46,773 nucleotides of DNA, taken from contig QFQP01000045.1 in NCBI GenBank assembly GCA_003243425.1, positions 1 through 46,773 on the forward strand, given 5' to 3'. A program made the translations under genes and the position numbers. The notes beneath the pieces are model-generated. The model did no database searches and had not been told where the DNA came from. It saw nothing but the letters and a program-made list of their open reading frames with translations. This DNA is from Archangium gephyra (GTDB lineage Bacteria > Myxococcota > Myxococcia > Myxococcales > Myxococcaceae). Shown here one piece after another: positions 17,393 through 25,560 of the stretch; position 1 is the stretch's first letter, and each line of letters opens with the position of its first letter.

Positions 17393-17727
17393 TTCTTCGC
17401 GCGGGCCTTGAGCTTCTTCGGCCGGCGATCCTGCACCTTGAGCAGGCCGTCCAACTTCTCGGGCAACGCATCGAACGACACGCCGATGCGGCTGTAGATG
17501 GACAGCTGCGGGTTGCCGGCTTCGGCCCACTGCACCGTGCCGCGGAAGGCGACCTCGGCGTCGCCCACGAGGAAGAAGCCGTGCACCTTCGAGCCCGGCA
17601 GGAACACCTGCGGCAGCTCGGCCTGGAAGCCCCCGCGAGACACGTCGGCCGACAGCGCCGGCAACCGGCGACCGAGCGAGAGCGGGAGTCGAATCGAACG
17701 GCGAATCGTCTGGCGGCGCGTCGTCAT
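17389..17727 (-). CDS. PilZ-domain protein (c-di-GMP receptor candidate)
   Basis: This 112-residue protein is essentially one PilZ domain. The c-di-GMP signature is present: an RxxxR element in RRSIR near the N-terminus and a DxSxxG element as DVSRGG about 20 residues later. A Lys-rich tail ends it. Binding of c-di-GMP is thus likely. Its stop overlaps the GTG of the membrane protein downstream, so that protein is a probable output partner. A GTG three codons upstream (17736) is an alternative start; neither has a clear Shine-Dalgarno sequence. Confidence 0.82.
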   Translation of the reverse strand: MTTRRQTIRRSIRLPLSLGRRLPALSADVSRGGFQAELPQVFLPGSKVHGFFLVGDAEVAFRGTVQWAEAGNPQLSIYSRIGVSFDALPEKLDGLLKVQDRRPKKLKARAKK

Positions 17728-17796
17728 GTGCAACACGGTCGCACAGGCCGGTAGCGCGTCCAGTTTCTGGCCCCCGACGGTAGGGTGCCCCGCGAA

Positions 17797-18942
17797 ATGG
17801 CCGAAAAGTCGAGCTGGGTTCGCTGGCTGCTGCTGGGTCTCGCGGTGTTCGGCGCCATGTGTCTGGGCACCGGCGTGGTGGTCTGGAAGTTCGGGCCCAG
17901 CGCCGGCCGCATGGCCGTTTCGACGGCGGTGCCGGCGGGCGGCATCGTCACCCCGCAGTGGCGCCTCTCACCGCCGTCAGCGCGTTGGCGTCGCATGAGC
18001 GCCGCTGCGGTCGCGAACCTCGTGCAGAAAGACCTGTGGCTCGTGCACGTCGACACCGGCGCGCTCATCACCGTCGAGAGCGTCAGCAGCGGTGAAGGCG
18101 CGCAGTTCGTTCCCGCCCGGTTGGCGAAGGCGGTGCTCGACCAGCAGCGGCGCGACAGCACCGCGTTCGAGCTGGTGAGCGAGAGCACCTTCGACACCTG
18201 CGGTGCGCCCGCGGTGTTGCGTGAATACCGGGCCACGCGTGAAGGCATCGCGATGACGTACGTCGCGGCGACCTACGCAGGTCGCGGCCGGGCCTACGAC
18301 GTCACCGCGTGGGTGGAAGACCACCACTTCGCCACCGTGGCCGAAGAGCTGCGCCGCGGCGCGATGAGTCTGTGCGCCATCGACAGCGACTTCGATCGCG
18401 CGTGGCTCGAGAACTTCCTCATCTTTTCGGAAGAAGAACCCTTCAAGTCGGCGTTCGGCGACGACACCGGGTCACCCGAAGAACGAGGCGAGCGCGCGCT
18501 GCAGTTTCACGTCGACGGCATCGCCCGCATCAGCCGTCGCGACCTGGCGCGCTTCGCGGAGTTGATGCTCGCGCTCACGGAGAACGCGACCCCCGAAGCG
18601 TGCGCGGAGATCTGGAGATGGAACCCGCGCGTCATCGAGTCGCGCTTGAAGACCCTGACGGCCGTGGAGATTCGCGACTGGTTCCGCGTCGCCCGGCACG
18701 CACAACGGGCGGTGCTCGACGCAACGTGGGCCGACGACGCGACCACCCCTGACGCGCAAGACGAAGCGTGGGAGCGCGCGACCCGGAAGCCCGCGCTCGC
18801 GCACGCGCTCGGTCACTTCGAGCCGATGGGTGACGTCGTCGGCGACGTCTGCAGCAGTGGGCGTACGTTGTTCACGTACGCGCTCACGCTGCCGGCCGAC
18901 GAGAAGGACGCCTTGCTGCGCGCGCTGGCGACGTACGACTGA
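17797..18942 (+). CDS. Membrane-anchored hypothetical protein
   Basis: I do not recognise this 381-residue protein. It has one N-terminal membrane helix (about residues 8-30, WLLLGLAVFGAMCLGTG...). The rest is a large soluble region with an acidic, helical C-terminal half (for example RRDLARFAELMLAL). A GTG at 17785 would add four residues. It is divergent from the PilZ gene by about 70 bp and ends against the convergent gene at 18943. Confidence 0.7.
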   Translation: MAEKSSWVRWLLLGLAVFGAMCLGTGVVVWKFGPSAGRMAVSTAVPAGGIVTPQWRLSPPSARWRRMSAAAVANLVQKDLWLVHVDTGALITVESVSSGEGAQFVPARLAKAVLDQQRRDSTAFELVSESTFDTCGAPAVLREYRATREGIAMTYVAATYAGRGRAYDVTAWVEDHHFATVAEELRRGAMSLCAIDSDFDRAWLENFLIFSEEEPFKSAFGDDTGSPEERGERALQFHVDGIARISRRDLARFAELMLALTENATPEACAEIWRWNPRVIESRLKTLTAVEIRDWFRVARHAQRAVLDATWADDATTPDAQDEAWERATRKPALAHALGHFEPMGDVVGDVCSSGRTLFTYALTLPADEKDALLRALATYD

Positions 18943-19344
18943 TTATTTGTAGCCGGCCTTCACGGTGCTGCGGACCACCATGGCGCCCGCGAGGCACACC
19001 AGCGAATCGGCCTTGGCGCCTTCGGTCGCACCCGCGTACGTGCGCAAGCCGACCACCTTCTTGTTCTTCTGCTTCGCCTGCGCCTGGAACTTCAGGAGGC
19101 TCGAGAGCAGCGCCCACTTGCACGCTTCTTCCTTCGACTTGCCGAAGCCGTTGCTCGACGCGGCCGAGGTGTCCTGCTCGGCGCCCGCGACCTCAGGGCC
19201 GAACTTGAAGAGCTTGGGGTCAATGCGCTCGCCGCTCTTCGATTCCATGGCCACGATGGAGTCGAAGCTGACGGTGATGATCTTGTCGGCAGCGAAGGCA
19301 GGCACTGCGAGACACGCGACCACGAGGGTGACGAGGTTTTTCAT
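18943..19344 (-). CDS. Small periplasmic protein of the so-called excinuclease-like family
   Basis: The 133-residue product has a clear signal peptide (cleavage after AFA, about residue 18). The body includes KSKEEACKWALLSSLLKFQ, KKVVGLRTYAG and LVCLAGAMVVRSTV. This pattern matches small exported proteins that databases often label excinuclease ATPase subunit in error; they have a compact YbjQ-like alpha/beta fold and no UvrA features. Two cysteines (in EEACKW and LVCLAG) may form a disulfide. Function unknown. Confidence 0.6.
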   Translation of the reverse strand: MKNLVTLVVACLAVPAFAADKIITVSFDSIVAMESKSGERIDPKLFKFGPEVAGAEQDTSAASSNGFGKSKEEACKWALLSSLLKFQAQAKQKNKKVVGLRTYAGATEGAKADSLVCLAGAMVVRSTVKAGYK

Positions 19345-19364
19345 GACTGCGCTCTATAGACGAA

Positions 19365-19970
19365 TCAGCCGAGGTCTTCGTCGAGGTTGAAGTCGGGAAC
19401 CTTGCTCTCGGCTTCCTTCATCTTGGTCTTCACGAAGGTGTCTTCTGCCGCGCTCGCCGGGAGCTTCGGGGGCCGCACCGGCTTGCCGGTCGTCGCCCCA
19501 CGGCCGAGCGCCGAGTCGGTGATGGACATCGCGCGGAACTGGGCCTGCAGTTTTTCGGCGTCGAACACCGGCGCTTCGTCTTCTTCTTCGCGCGGCGCCG
19601 GCGGCTGCTGCGACGGCTTGAAGGCGGCGTGCGTGCCGGTCGAGGGCTTGGGCTTGAAAGCCGCGTGCGTGCCGGTGCTCGGCTTGAAAGCAGCGTGCGT
19701 GCCGGTGGTGGGCTTGAACGCGGGCTGCGTACCGGTGGTGGGCGCTGACGCCGCCGGCGGGTTCGGTTTGAACGCCGCGTGCGTGCCGGTCTTCGGTTTG
19801 AACGCCAACTGCGCCCCGGTCATCGGCTTGAGCGACGGGTCAGGCGTCGGAACGTCGGGCGGTTTGCCGACGATCTGCTGCGCGCGACGCTGGAGCGACG
19901 AGGCCACACCCGTCGACATCTCGTCGTACGGAAACAGCTCGGGCGCGGGTTCTTTCTTCTCGTCCGACAT
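19365..19970 (-). CDS. Disordered protein with TGTHAAFKP repeats
   Basis: The 201-residue protein has no hydrophobic segment and is Pro/Lys/Thr-rich. Residues about 50-120 carry six copies of a 9-residue motif, TGTHAAFKP or close variants (TGAQLAFKP, TGTQPAFKP), separated by short linkers. The C-terminus is charged and ends DFNLDEDLG. It is probably intrinsically disordered, with the repeats acting as multivalent binding sites. It lies 20 bp upstream of the small periplasmic gene on the same strand. No known domain is visible. Confidence 0.75.
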   Translation of the reverse strand: MSDEKKEPAPELFPYDEMSTGVASSLQRRAQQIVGKPPDVPTPDPSLKPMTGAQLAFKPKTGTHAAFKPNPPAASAPTTGTQPAFKPTTGTHAAFKPSTGTHAAFKPKPSTGTHAAFKPSQQPPAPREEEDEAPVFDAEKLQAQFRAMSITDSALGRGATTGKPVRPPKLPASAAEDTFVKTKMKEAESKVPDFNLDEDLG

Positions 19971-20044
19971 GACTGCGCGACGCTAGCCGTGAAGCGGCTC
20001 TGGCGACAGTGCCGCTCGCTCGAAGAGGCAGGGCAATGTGTGCG

Positions 20045-20878
20045 TCACCGCTGCTCTTCTTCGCGCTGATCAGCCTCGGGTCTGTCGAAGGGGCTGCGCA
20101 ACACACCCCACAACGACTGCGCGCGCGCTGAGTCGAAACCATCGAGGCCGGTCTGCCCGTCGACGTACCTCGACGACGGGTGCCACGTGCCCAGCGCCCG
20201 GTCCCACCAGGTGAAGAGCGTGCCGAAGTTCGAGTCGGTGAACCTCACGTCGCGCGCGTGGTGCAGGCGGTGCGTGCGCGGCGTGGGCGTCACCAGGCTG
20301 ATCACCGCCTCGAGCGCCGGCGGCAGGTTGATCTTCGAATGGTGCCAGGCGAGCGCCGCCGCGGTGATCAGCGTGCGCAGCACCAGTGACAACGGGTCGA
20401 CCCCCATCAACACGATCACCGCCGCGAAGTACGGGTAGGTGAAGAGGTTCTCGAGCGGGTGCGCGCGAATCGCGGTGGTGGCGTCGACGTTCGCGTCGGT
20501 GTGATGCACGCGGTGCAGCCGCCACAGCAACGGCGCGGCGTGAACGGCGCGGTGCCGCAGGTATTCGAAGAAGTCGATGCTCACCAGCGCCACCGCGAAC
20601 CGCACGATGAACGGCGTGTCGAACAGGTTGAGCAACCCGAGGCGCGCCCGGGTGGCCCACGCCGCCGACACCATCAGCAGCACCGAGCCCGCGACCGACG
20701 TCACCGCGGCCACGCCGGCGAGCGACACGTTGGTGAGGCCGTGGCGAAAGCGCTCCCGGCGCGCCAGCAGCGGCACGAGCGGGAAGAGCCCTTCGATCGC
20801 CAGCATCACCAACACCACCGCGCCGAACGCGACGGGCGTCAGGTCCGCCAGCCGTTGTGCGATGGCGTCGTCATTCAC
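20045..20878 (-). CDS. Fatty acid hydroxylase / sterol desaturase family membrane protein
   Basis: The 277-residue integral membrane protein has several hydrophobic segments and the histidine boxes of the family: HRAVH at 109-113, HRVHH at 122-126, a further His at 140, and HRLHHA near 205. These ligate a di-iron centre that hydroxylates or desaturates lipid substrates. Its start overlaps the stop of the upstream alpha/beta hydrolase by 4 bp (ATGA), so the two are translationally coupled and may act on the same lipid class. The C-terminal tail is Glu/Gln/Arg-rich. Confidence 0.88.
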   Translation of the reverse strand: MNDDAIAQRLADLTPVAFGAVVLVMLAIEGLFPLVPLLARRERFRHGLTNVSLAGVAAVTSVAGSVLLMVSAAWATRARLGLLNLFDTPFIVRFAVALVSIDFFEYLRHRAVHAAPLLWRLHRVHHTDANVDATTAIRAHPLENLFTYPYFAAVIVLMGVDPLSLVLRTLITAAALAWHHSKINLPPALEAVISLVTPTPRTHRLHHARDVRFTDSNFGTLFTWWDRALGTWHPSSRYVDGQTGLDGFDSARAQSLWGVLRSPFDRPEADQREEEQR

Positions 20879-21645
20879 GCACGAACCCGCTCGACGAAGT
20901 GCGCCACCCCGGCGATGGCGACTGCGCGATCAGTGTCCCGCGGGATGATGTGGAAGCCACGCTGCAGCACCAGCCGTTCGGAGAAGGGCAGCCGCGACTG
21001 CAGCGCAAACACCTCGTCGGTCACCACCACGTGGTCGTTGACCGCGCCGATGACCAGCGACGGGCAGCAGATTCGTGGCTCGGCCTCGCGCGCCAGTTGT
21101 TGCAGCGCGAACAGGTCGAACGCCCGCGCCAGCGGGTACTTCGGCAACACGGGCGCCGCCGCACGCACCTCGTCGTCTTCGATGTCGGTGCCGTGTTTGA
21201 TGACCCAGCGCGGCGCCGCGTCGAACACCGGCAACCAGCGCAGCCGCCGCAACGTCGAAGGGCCACGGCCGCGCAGCTTCACCACCGGCGCCATCAACAC
21301 CAGCCCGTGCACGTGGCCGCGATTTCGTGCGGCGAGCACCATCGACAACAGGCCGCCCATCGACAGGCCCGCGAGCACCACGCGCCTGGCCCTCGAGAGC
21401 GCACGCAGCGCGTCTTCGGCCGCGTGCAGCCATTCGGCATAGCCCGCGAACAACATCGCCTCGGGCGTGGTGCCGTGGCCCGGCAGCCGTGGACAGGTGA
21501 CGTGACAGCCGCGCGCGGCGAGCGCTTCACCCAGCAACCGCAGCTCCCACGGAGAGCCGGTGAAGCCGTGCAGCAGCAACACCGCGACGTCTGCCTCTTC
21601 GGGTGGCGGGCCGAGCGTGAAGCCCTGCGTCTTCGACTCGTCCAT
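20875..21645 (-). CDS. Alpha/beta hydrolase, carboxylesterase/monoacylglycerol lipase type
   Basis: The 256-residue protein has the alpha/beta-hydrolase oxyanion motif HGFTGSP at 26-32 and the nucleophile elbow GLSMGG with Ser95. An aspartate in GAVNDHV and a histidine in GFHIIPRD complete the triad. The pattern is that of Est30-like carboxylesterases and monoacylglycerol lipases. It is coupled by ATGA overlap to the downstream fatty acid hydroxylase-type gene, which suggests a lipid ester substrate. An in-frame ATG 4 codons upstream (21657) is an alternative start. Confidence 0.88.
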   Translation of the reverse strand: MDESKTQGFTLGPPPEEADVAVLLLHGFTGSPWELRLLGEALAARGCHVTCPRLPGHGTTPEAMLFAGYAEWLHAAEDALRALSRARRVVLAGLSMGGLLSMVLAARNRGHVHGLVLMAPVVKLRGRGPSTLRRLRWLPVFDAAPRWVIKHGTDIEDDEVRAAAPVLPKYPLARAFDLFALQQLAREAEPRICCPSLVIGAVNDHVVVTDEVFALQSRLPFSERLVLQRGFHIIPRDTDRAVAIAGVAHFVERVRA

Positions 21646-21728
21646 GGAGGCAGCCATGAAGCTCGAACCCTATTCGCACCGCGTCGCTTCGCGGAAACGC
21701 CTTCGTCGCACCGTGCTAGGCAGCGCGC

Positions 21729-22019
21729 ATGTCCGAAACGACGAAGCCGCCAGAGGTGCAGTTGCAGATTCAGCTCGACGACGCGGTGGCCAATGGTCAG
21801 TACGCGAACATGGCGCTCGTGAACCACACCGAGACCGAGTTCACGCTCGACTTCATCTACGTGCAGCCCCAGCAGCCGCGCGCCAAGGTGCTCTCGCGCA
21901 TCATCACCAACCCCAAGCACATGAAGCGGTTGTTGATGGCCATTCAGGACAACCTCGCCAAGTACGAGTCGAAGTTCGGCACGGTCGAGGTGAGCGACCC
22001 CGGTACGCCGGTGCACTGA
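21729..22019 (+). CDS. DUF3467 family protein
   Basis: The 96-residue protein matches the small DUF3467 family: it reads QYANMALVNHTETEFTLDFI, then QPRAKVLSRIITNPKHMKRL and an amphipathic C-terminal helix. Such proteins are soluble and of unknown function, and they resemble TraT/SpoVG-sized nucleic-acid-associated proteins only in size. Its stop codon overlaps the ATG of the next gene (TGATG at 22017-22021), so they are co-translated. Confidence 0.85.
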   Translation: MSETTKPPEVQLQIQLDDAVANGQYANMALVNHTETEFTLDFIYVQPQQPRAKVLSRIITNPKHMKRLLMAIQDNLAKYESKFGTVEVSDPGTPVH

Positions 22020-22783
22020 TGAGGGCGCGCGGGCTCCTGCTCACGGGCGTGCTGCTGAGTGCGCTGTCGGCGTCGGCCGCGGAGTGCCGCAAAGACGGTC
22101 TCCTGCTCTTCCCCACGCCGGGCGCGGTCATCCCCACCAACGCGCAGTTCATTCTCGAAGGTGCGGGCGCCGCGCAGCAGCAGGTGCAGGACCTCCTGAC
22201 GTCCGACTCCATCGCCCTCGTGGCGCGCGGTCAGGAGCCGATTCAGGTGAAGGCCGAGAAGGGCTACGTGTCGCAGATGTCGCGCGTGGCGTTGCGCCTG
22301 CGGCCGCTCAAGCCCATGGAGCCCAACGTCGAATACTCGCTGGCGCTGCCCTCGTCGTTCGCGGGCGTGCCGCTGCTCAACGACAAGCTGGGCGACGGAA
22401 CGTTGCGGTGGCTCACGGGCCCGGGCGTCGACAAGAAGGCGCCGCGCTACAAGCAGAAGCCCGCGTCGTCGGAGGGCTTCTACGAGCTCGACAAGCAGGG
22501 CGGCCTGACGCGCAAGTTGAAGCTGCGCTCGGTGGTCGACGAAAACGGCCCCGCGTTCTTCGTGGTGACCATGACGCGCGCACGCGGCAGCTCGGCCCGG
22601 CAGGAGTACCCGGTGGCCCTCGACGGCGACACCCTGACCCTGGGTCACGACGCGTGCAGCGGCAACTTCGGGTTCGACGACGGCCGCGCCTACAAGCTCA
22701 CCTTCGAGTTGTTCGACGCGGCCGGCAACCGCTCCAACGAGAAGGCGTCGCTCGAGGTCGCCGCGCCCCGCGCGCTCAAGTAA
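22019..22783 (+). CDS. Secreted hypothetical protein
   Basis: The 254-residue product has a signal peptide cleaved near ASA-AEC (about residue 21). The mature part looks like two beta-rich Ig/FN-like modules: FPTPGAVIPTNAQFILEG in the first and RSVVDENGPAFFVVTMTR plus KLTFELFDAAGNRSNEK in the second. Two cysteines lie at about 23 and 212. It begins within the stop of the DUF3467 gene. Function unknown. Confidence 0.75.
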   Translation: MRARGLLLTGVLLSALSASAAECRKDGLLLFPTPGAVIPTNAQFILEGAGAAQQQVQDLLTSDSIALVARGQEPIQVKAEKGYVSQMSRVALRLRPLKPMEPNVEYSLALPSSFAGVPLLNDKLGDGTLRWLTGPGVDKKAPRYKQKPASSEGFYELDKQGGLTRKLKLRSVVDENGPAFFVVTMTRARGSSARQEYPVALDGDTLTLGHDACSGNFGFDDGRAYKLTFELFDAAGNRSNEKASLEVAAPRALK

Positions 22784-22792
22784 CGGCCGGCC

Positions 22793-23185
22793 TCAGTCGC
22801 GTCCGCGGCCCTTGCCCTTCTTGATCTTCACCTTCCCGGAGCCCGGCGTGTCGACGACCACGGTCTTGCCGCGCTTGTAGTGGCGGTACTGCCCGGGAGG
22901 CATGCGCACCAGCGCCGGCGGCACGCCCGGCCCGTCGACGACCACCCAACCGCCCCGGTGACTGGGCGAGCGGTACCAGCGCGGCCCGCGCCGCACCCAG
23001 TACACGTTGTCGACGAAGTAGACCTCGTCGTCATAGTCCTCGACGACCTGCACGCCGGGCTGCACCACCACCAGCGGCGGCGGCGCACCGAAGGTGATGG
23101 TGGGCGCGGGGAGCACCACCTGCACCTGCGCAAAAGAGAGCGACGAAGTGAGCGCGACGGCCGCCAGCAGAATCGGTGTTCTCAT
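22793..23185 (-). CDS. Secreted Tyr/Trp/Val-rich hypothetical protein
   Basis: The 130-residue product has a signal peptide (cleavage after SFA, about residue 19). It continues with a beta-rich segment containing the aromatic strands YFVDNVYWVRRGPRWYRSP and GGWVVVDGPG, like YXWV/WXXW-type exported proteins, and a basic Lys/Gly tail that ends in an Arg/Asp pair. The tail could bind nucleic acid or polyanionic wall material. The gene is convergent with the secreted protein that ends at 22783. Confidence 0.7.
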   Translation of the reverse strand: MRTPILLAAVALTSSLSFAQVQVVLPAPTITFGAPPPLVVVQPGVQVVEDYDDEVYFVDNVYWVRRGPRWYRSPSHRGGWVVVDGPGVPPALVRMPPGQYRHYKRGKTVVVDTPGSGKVKIKKGKGRGRD

Positions 23186-23239
23186 GCCTGTTCAGTATGA
23201 CCAGGCGCTCCACAGCAGGCAGAAAACCTCAGGCGTCAC

Positions 23240-23588
23240 TCACTCCACACGCACCTCGGGAGCGCCACCGCGCACCAGGTCGGCGCCGATGGCTTCCAGC
23301 ACGTGGCCGGTGACGTCGGTGCCGCCGCTGAGGTTCTGCACCACCACCATCGGCGTGTAGATGAGGCCCTACGGAAAGCCCCACCAGCCCAGCAGCAGCG
23401 AGAGCAGAACGTAGGGAACGCTGCCGCCGACGGCGCTCTCACCGGCCTTCACGAAGTGCACGTCACTGGTTCGCCGCAGCGTCACCACCAGCAGTGCAGT
23501 AGCCATAGGTCACGAACTTCGCGCCCTGACGAACCTGCTGGTGCACGTCAGCGACGGTGAGTCCTTCGATACGTTTGATGTCTGCCAT
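23240..23588 (-). pseudogene. Decayed small membrane protein gene (frameshift plus stop)
   Basis: Reading from ATG 23588, the frame encodes MADIKRIEGLTVADV and then FVTYGYC. After that, one extra base in ...TGC ACT G CTG GTG... shifts the frame. In the shifted frame it continues VVTLRRTSDVHFVKAGESAV, then LLSLLLGWWGFP, an in-frame TAG at 23369-23371, and on to IYTPMVVVQNLSGG, ending at 23240. The parts join into one plausible protein of about 115 residues with a membrane segment. The TAG sits where a Trp codon (TGG) would be one substitution away. Two lesions make it a likely pseudogene, or a sequencing-error cluster. Confidence 0.7.
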
Positions 23589-23665
23589 GGGGTGCTGTGA
23601 ATTCTGCATGGCGCTGAATGAAGATCGCTACAGTCTCCGCTCGGAAAAAGCGGCGGGAGGCCCTC

Positions 23666-24184
23666 ATGGCGCGGACGTTGAAAAAGGGACGCTTCGAGCG
23701 TCGTCTCCAACCCGATTGGAATACTGCAAAGAAACTGTGGGACGTGGCGCGCGCGTTCTTCGAAGCGCACGGCCTCGACCCCAACGAGTCGTACGCGATG
23801 GCGATGACCTCGTCGGAGCTGCTCGAGAACGCGCTCAAGTACGGCGACTGGGACCGCAGCGGCGAGGAAGACGTGCGCTTCGTGGCCGAGGTCGACGGGC
23901 GCGCCGCCATCGTCGAAGTGGAATCACCGGTGGTCGACGACGAGGTCAGGCTGCGGCTGCTCGACGATCGCGTGCAGTGGATTCGGGGGTTCCAGTCTCC
24001 CTTCGAGGCCTACGTGCAGCGGCTCAAGGAGATCAGCGCCAGCGCCTACCGTGAAGACGAGAGCGGCCTGGGACTGTGCCGCATCGCCTACGAGGCGCGC
24101 TGCCTGCTCGACTTCTACGTCACCCCCACGGGGCGGCTGGCGATGTCGGCGGTGTACCAACCTTCCGGCTCCATCGCGCCATGA
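23666..24184 (+). CDS. Histidine-kinase-like ATPase (anti-sigma-factor-type kinase)
   Basis: The 172-residue protein is a stand-alone GHKL ATPase domain. The N-box reads SSELLENALKYG at 49-60 (Glu51, Asn55), and a G-box-like ESGLGLCRIAYEA lies at 132-144. It has no dimerization helix or receiver domain, as in RsbW/SpoIIAB-type serine kinases that phosphorylate STAS antagonists. The ATG at 23666 was chosen because GGGAGG precedes it at good spacing, while the ATG at 23618 lacks one. Its stop overlaps the next start as ATGA. It is the candidate kinase of the partner-switching module at 23.7-27.8 kb. Confidence 0.82.
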   Translation: MARTLKKGRFERRLQPDWNTAKKLWDVARAFFEAHGLDPNESYAMAMTSSELLENALKYGDWDRSGEEDVRFVAEVDGRAAIVEVESPVVDDEVRLRLLDDRVQWIRGFQSPFEAYVQRLKEISASAYREDESGLGLCRIAYEARCLLDFYVTPTGRLAMSAVYQPSGSIAP

Positions 24185-25560
24185 CCCGACAGAGCCTCGA
24201 AGCCGTCGCGTTCGACGAAACCGGCCGCAGCTTCCAGCTCGAGGTGCGCCCGGCGTCGGCGCTCAGCCTCGCGGTCTCTCCCAGCACCGCGCCCTTGCCG
24301 CCGTTGGGCACGGTGTTCTCGCGGTTGGTGGTCACCTGGCATGAAACGCCGGCGGTGCTGGGGCGCTGCAAGTTGACCGCGTCGCGTGGCGGGCCGCCGG
24401 TGCTGGTGTTCACCGAAGAGCTGCCCGACGTGCGCGGGTTGTTCAGCGAGGGCCGCGCCAAGAATCAGCTGAGCATGTTGAACGAGCTGGGCCTGGTGCT
24501 CTCGCAGCGCAAGAGCGTGAAGGGGGCGTTCCGCTCGTACGTGGCCGACGTCATCTACGACCTGACCGTGTACCGGAAGGCGCTCGACGAGTTCGACCGC
24601 ACCTTCAGCAACGAGACGCGGGAGGTCGTCGAGACCGCGCAGGCCGCGTTGCTGGCGCGCGTGTCGCCCGACTTCTTCCGCTCGATGGACGGCATCGTCG
24701 AGCGCCTGGGCGAGCTGGTGCGCCACTTCACGCCCGAAGAGCACGAGCTGCACGGCTACTACTTCCGCCAGCAGCTGTGGACCTTCCTCATGGGCGCGGA
24801 GTTCATGCGCCGCACCAACCTGAAGCCGCGTGGCTACCCCGGTGACGCGGTGATGATGGAGATGCTCTACGACGACGCGTACGAAGGCTCGACCCTCTTC
24901 AACAAGCTGCTGCACCGGCACCCGGTGAAGCACGCCGCTGCGCAGGCCGTTCGCAACCGCCGTGTGCTGGTGCCGGCCCTCGCCCACGAGCGGCTCGCGA
25001 AATCGACCAGGGCCACCTTCCGCGTGCTCTCGGTGGCCTGCGGCCCCGCGCGTGAACTCGAGCAGCTGTTCCGCGACGCGAAAGACGCCGCGCGCCTCGA
25101 CGTCACGCTGCTGGATCAAGACGAAGAGGCGCTCTCGACCGCAGCGCGCACCGTGCGCCACCTCGAGAGCAGCAAGAACGTGCGGCTCAACGCGCACACC
25201 GTGAACACCTCGGTGCGCATGTTGCTGCGGGAACGTGAGGCCACCGCGAAGCTGGGCCGCTTCGACTTCATCTACTCGATGGGCATGTTCGATTACCTGA
25301 CGCCGCCGGTAGCGCGCGCGGTGCTCGCTCGCCTGTACGAATTGCTCGAGCCGGGCGGCGCGCTGCTGGTGGGCAACTACCACGTCGACAACGCGAGCCG
25401 CTTCTACATGGCCTACTGGCTCGACTGGCAGCTGTACTACCGCTCGGAAGAAGAGATGAACGAGCTGGCCGCGGCGCTGCCGGGCGCGAAGACCTCCCTG
25501 CAGCTCGACGACACGCGCTGTCAGATGTTCCTCACCGCGGAGAAGCCGCCGAATGCCTGA
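24181..25560 (+). CDS. Methyltransferase of the extracellular-factor (3-hydroxypalmitate methyl ester) family
   Basis: The 459-residue protein has an N-terminal beta domain (about 1-90) that looks PilZ-like, a helical middle region, and a C-terminal class I SAM methyltransferase. The family landmarks are GYPGD at 218-222, YEGSTLF at 234-240, AAAQAVRNR at 252-260 and the SAM motif VLSVACGPARELE at 282-294. Related proteins include PhcB, which makes the Ralstonia quorum signal 3-hydroxypalmitic acid methyl ester. Whether this one makes a diffusible signal is an inference. It overlaps its neighbours at both ends (ATGA upstream, 8 bp downstream). Confidence 0.8.
   Translation: MTRQSLEAVAFDETGRSFQLEVRPASALSLAVSPSTAPLPPLGTVFSRLVVTWHETPAVLGRCKLTASRGGPPVLVFTEELPDVRGLFSEGRAKNQLSMLNELGLVLSQRKSVKGAFRSYVADVIYDLTVYRKALDEFDRTFSNETREVVETAQAALLARVSPDFFRSMDGIVERLGELVRHFTPEEHELHGYYFRQQLWTFLMGAEFMRRTNLKPRGYPGDAVMMEMLYDDAYEGSTLFNKLLHRHPVKHAAAQAVRNRRVLVPALAHERLAKSTRATFRVLSVACGPARELEQLFRDAKDAARLDVTLLDQDEEALSTAARTVRHLESSKNVRLNAHTVNTSVRMLLREREATAKLGRFDFIYSMGMFDYLTPPVARAVLARLYELLEPGGALLVGNYHVDNASRFYMAYWLDWQLYYRSEEEMNELAAALPGAKTSLQLDDTRCQMFLTAEKPPNA

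Noticed and set aside
22784..22800. GGCCGGCC palindrome after the secreted protein's stop
   Set aside because: An 8-bp palindrome of G and C is expected often by chance in this DNA; no T-run, so not scored as a terminator.
24115..25383. Minus-strand frame of about 422 codons inside the methyltransferase gene
   Set aside because: Gln/His/Arg-rich shadow of a clear methyltransferase.
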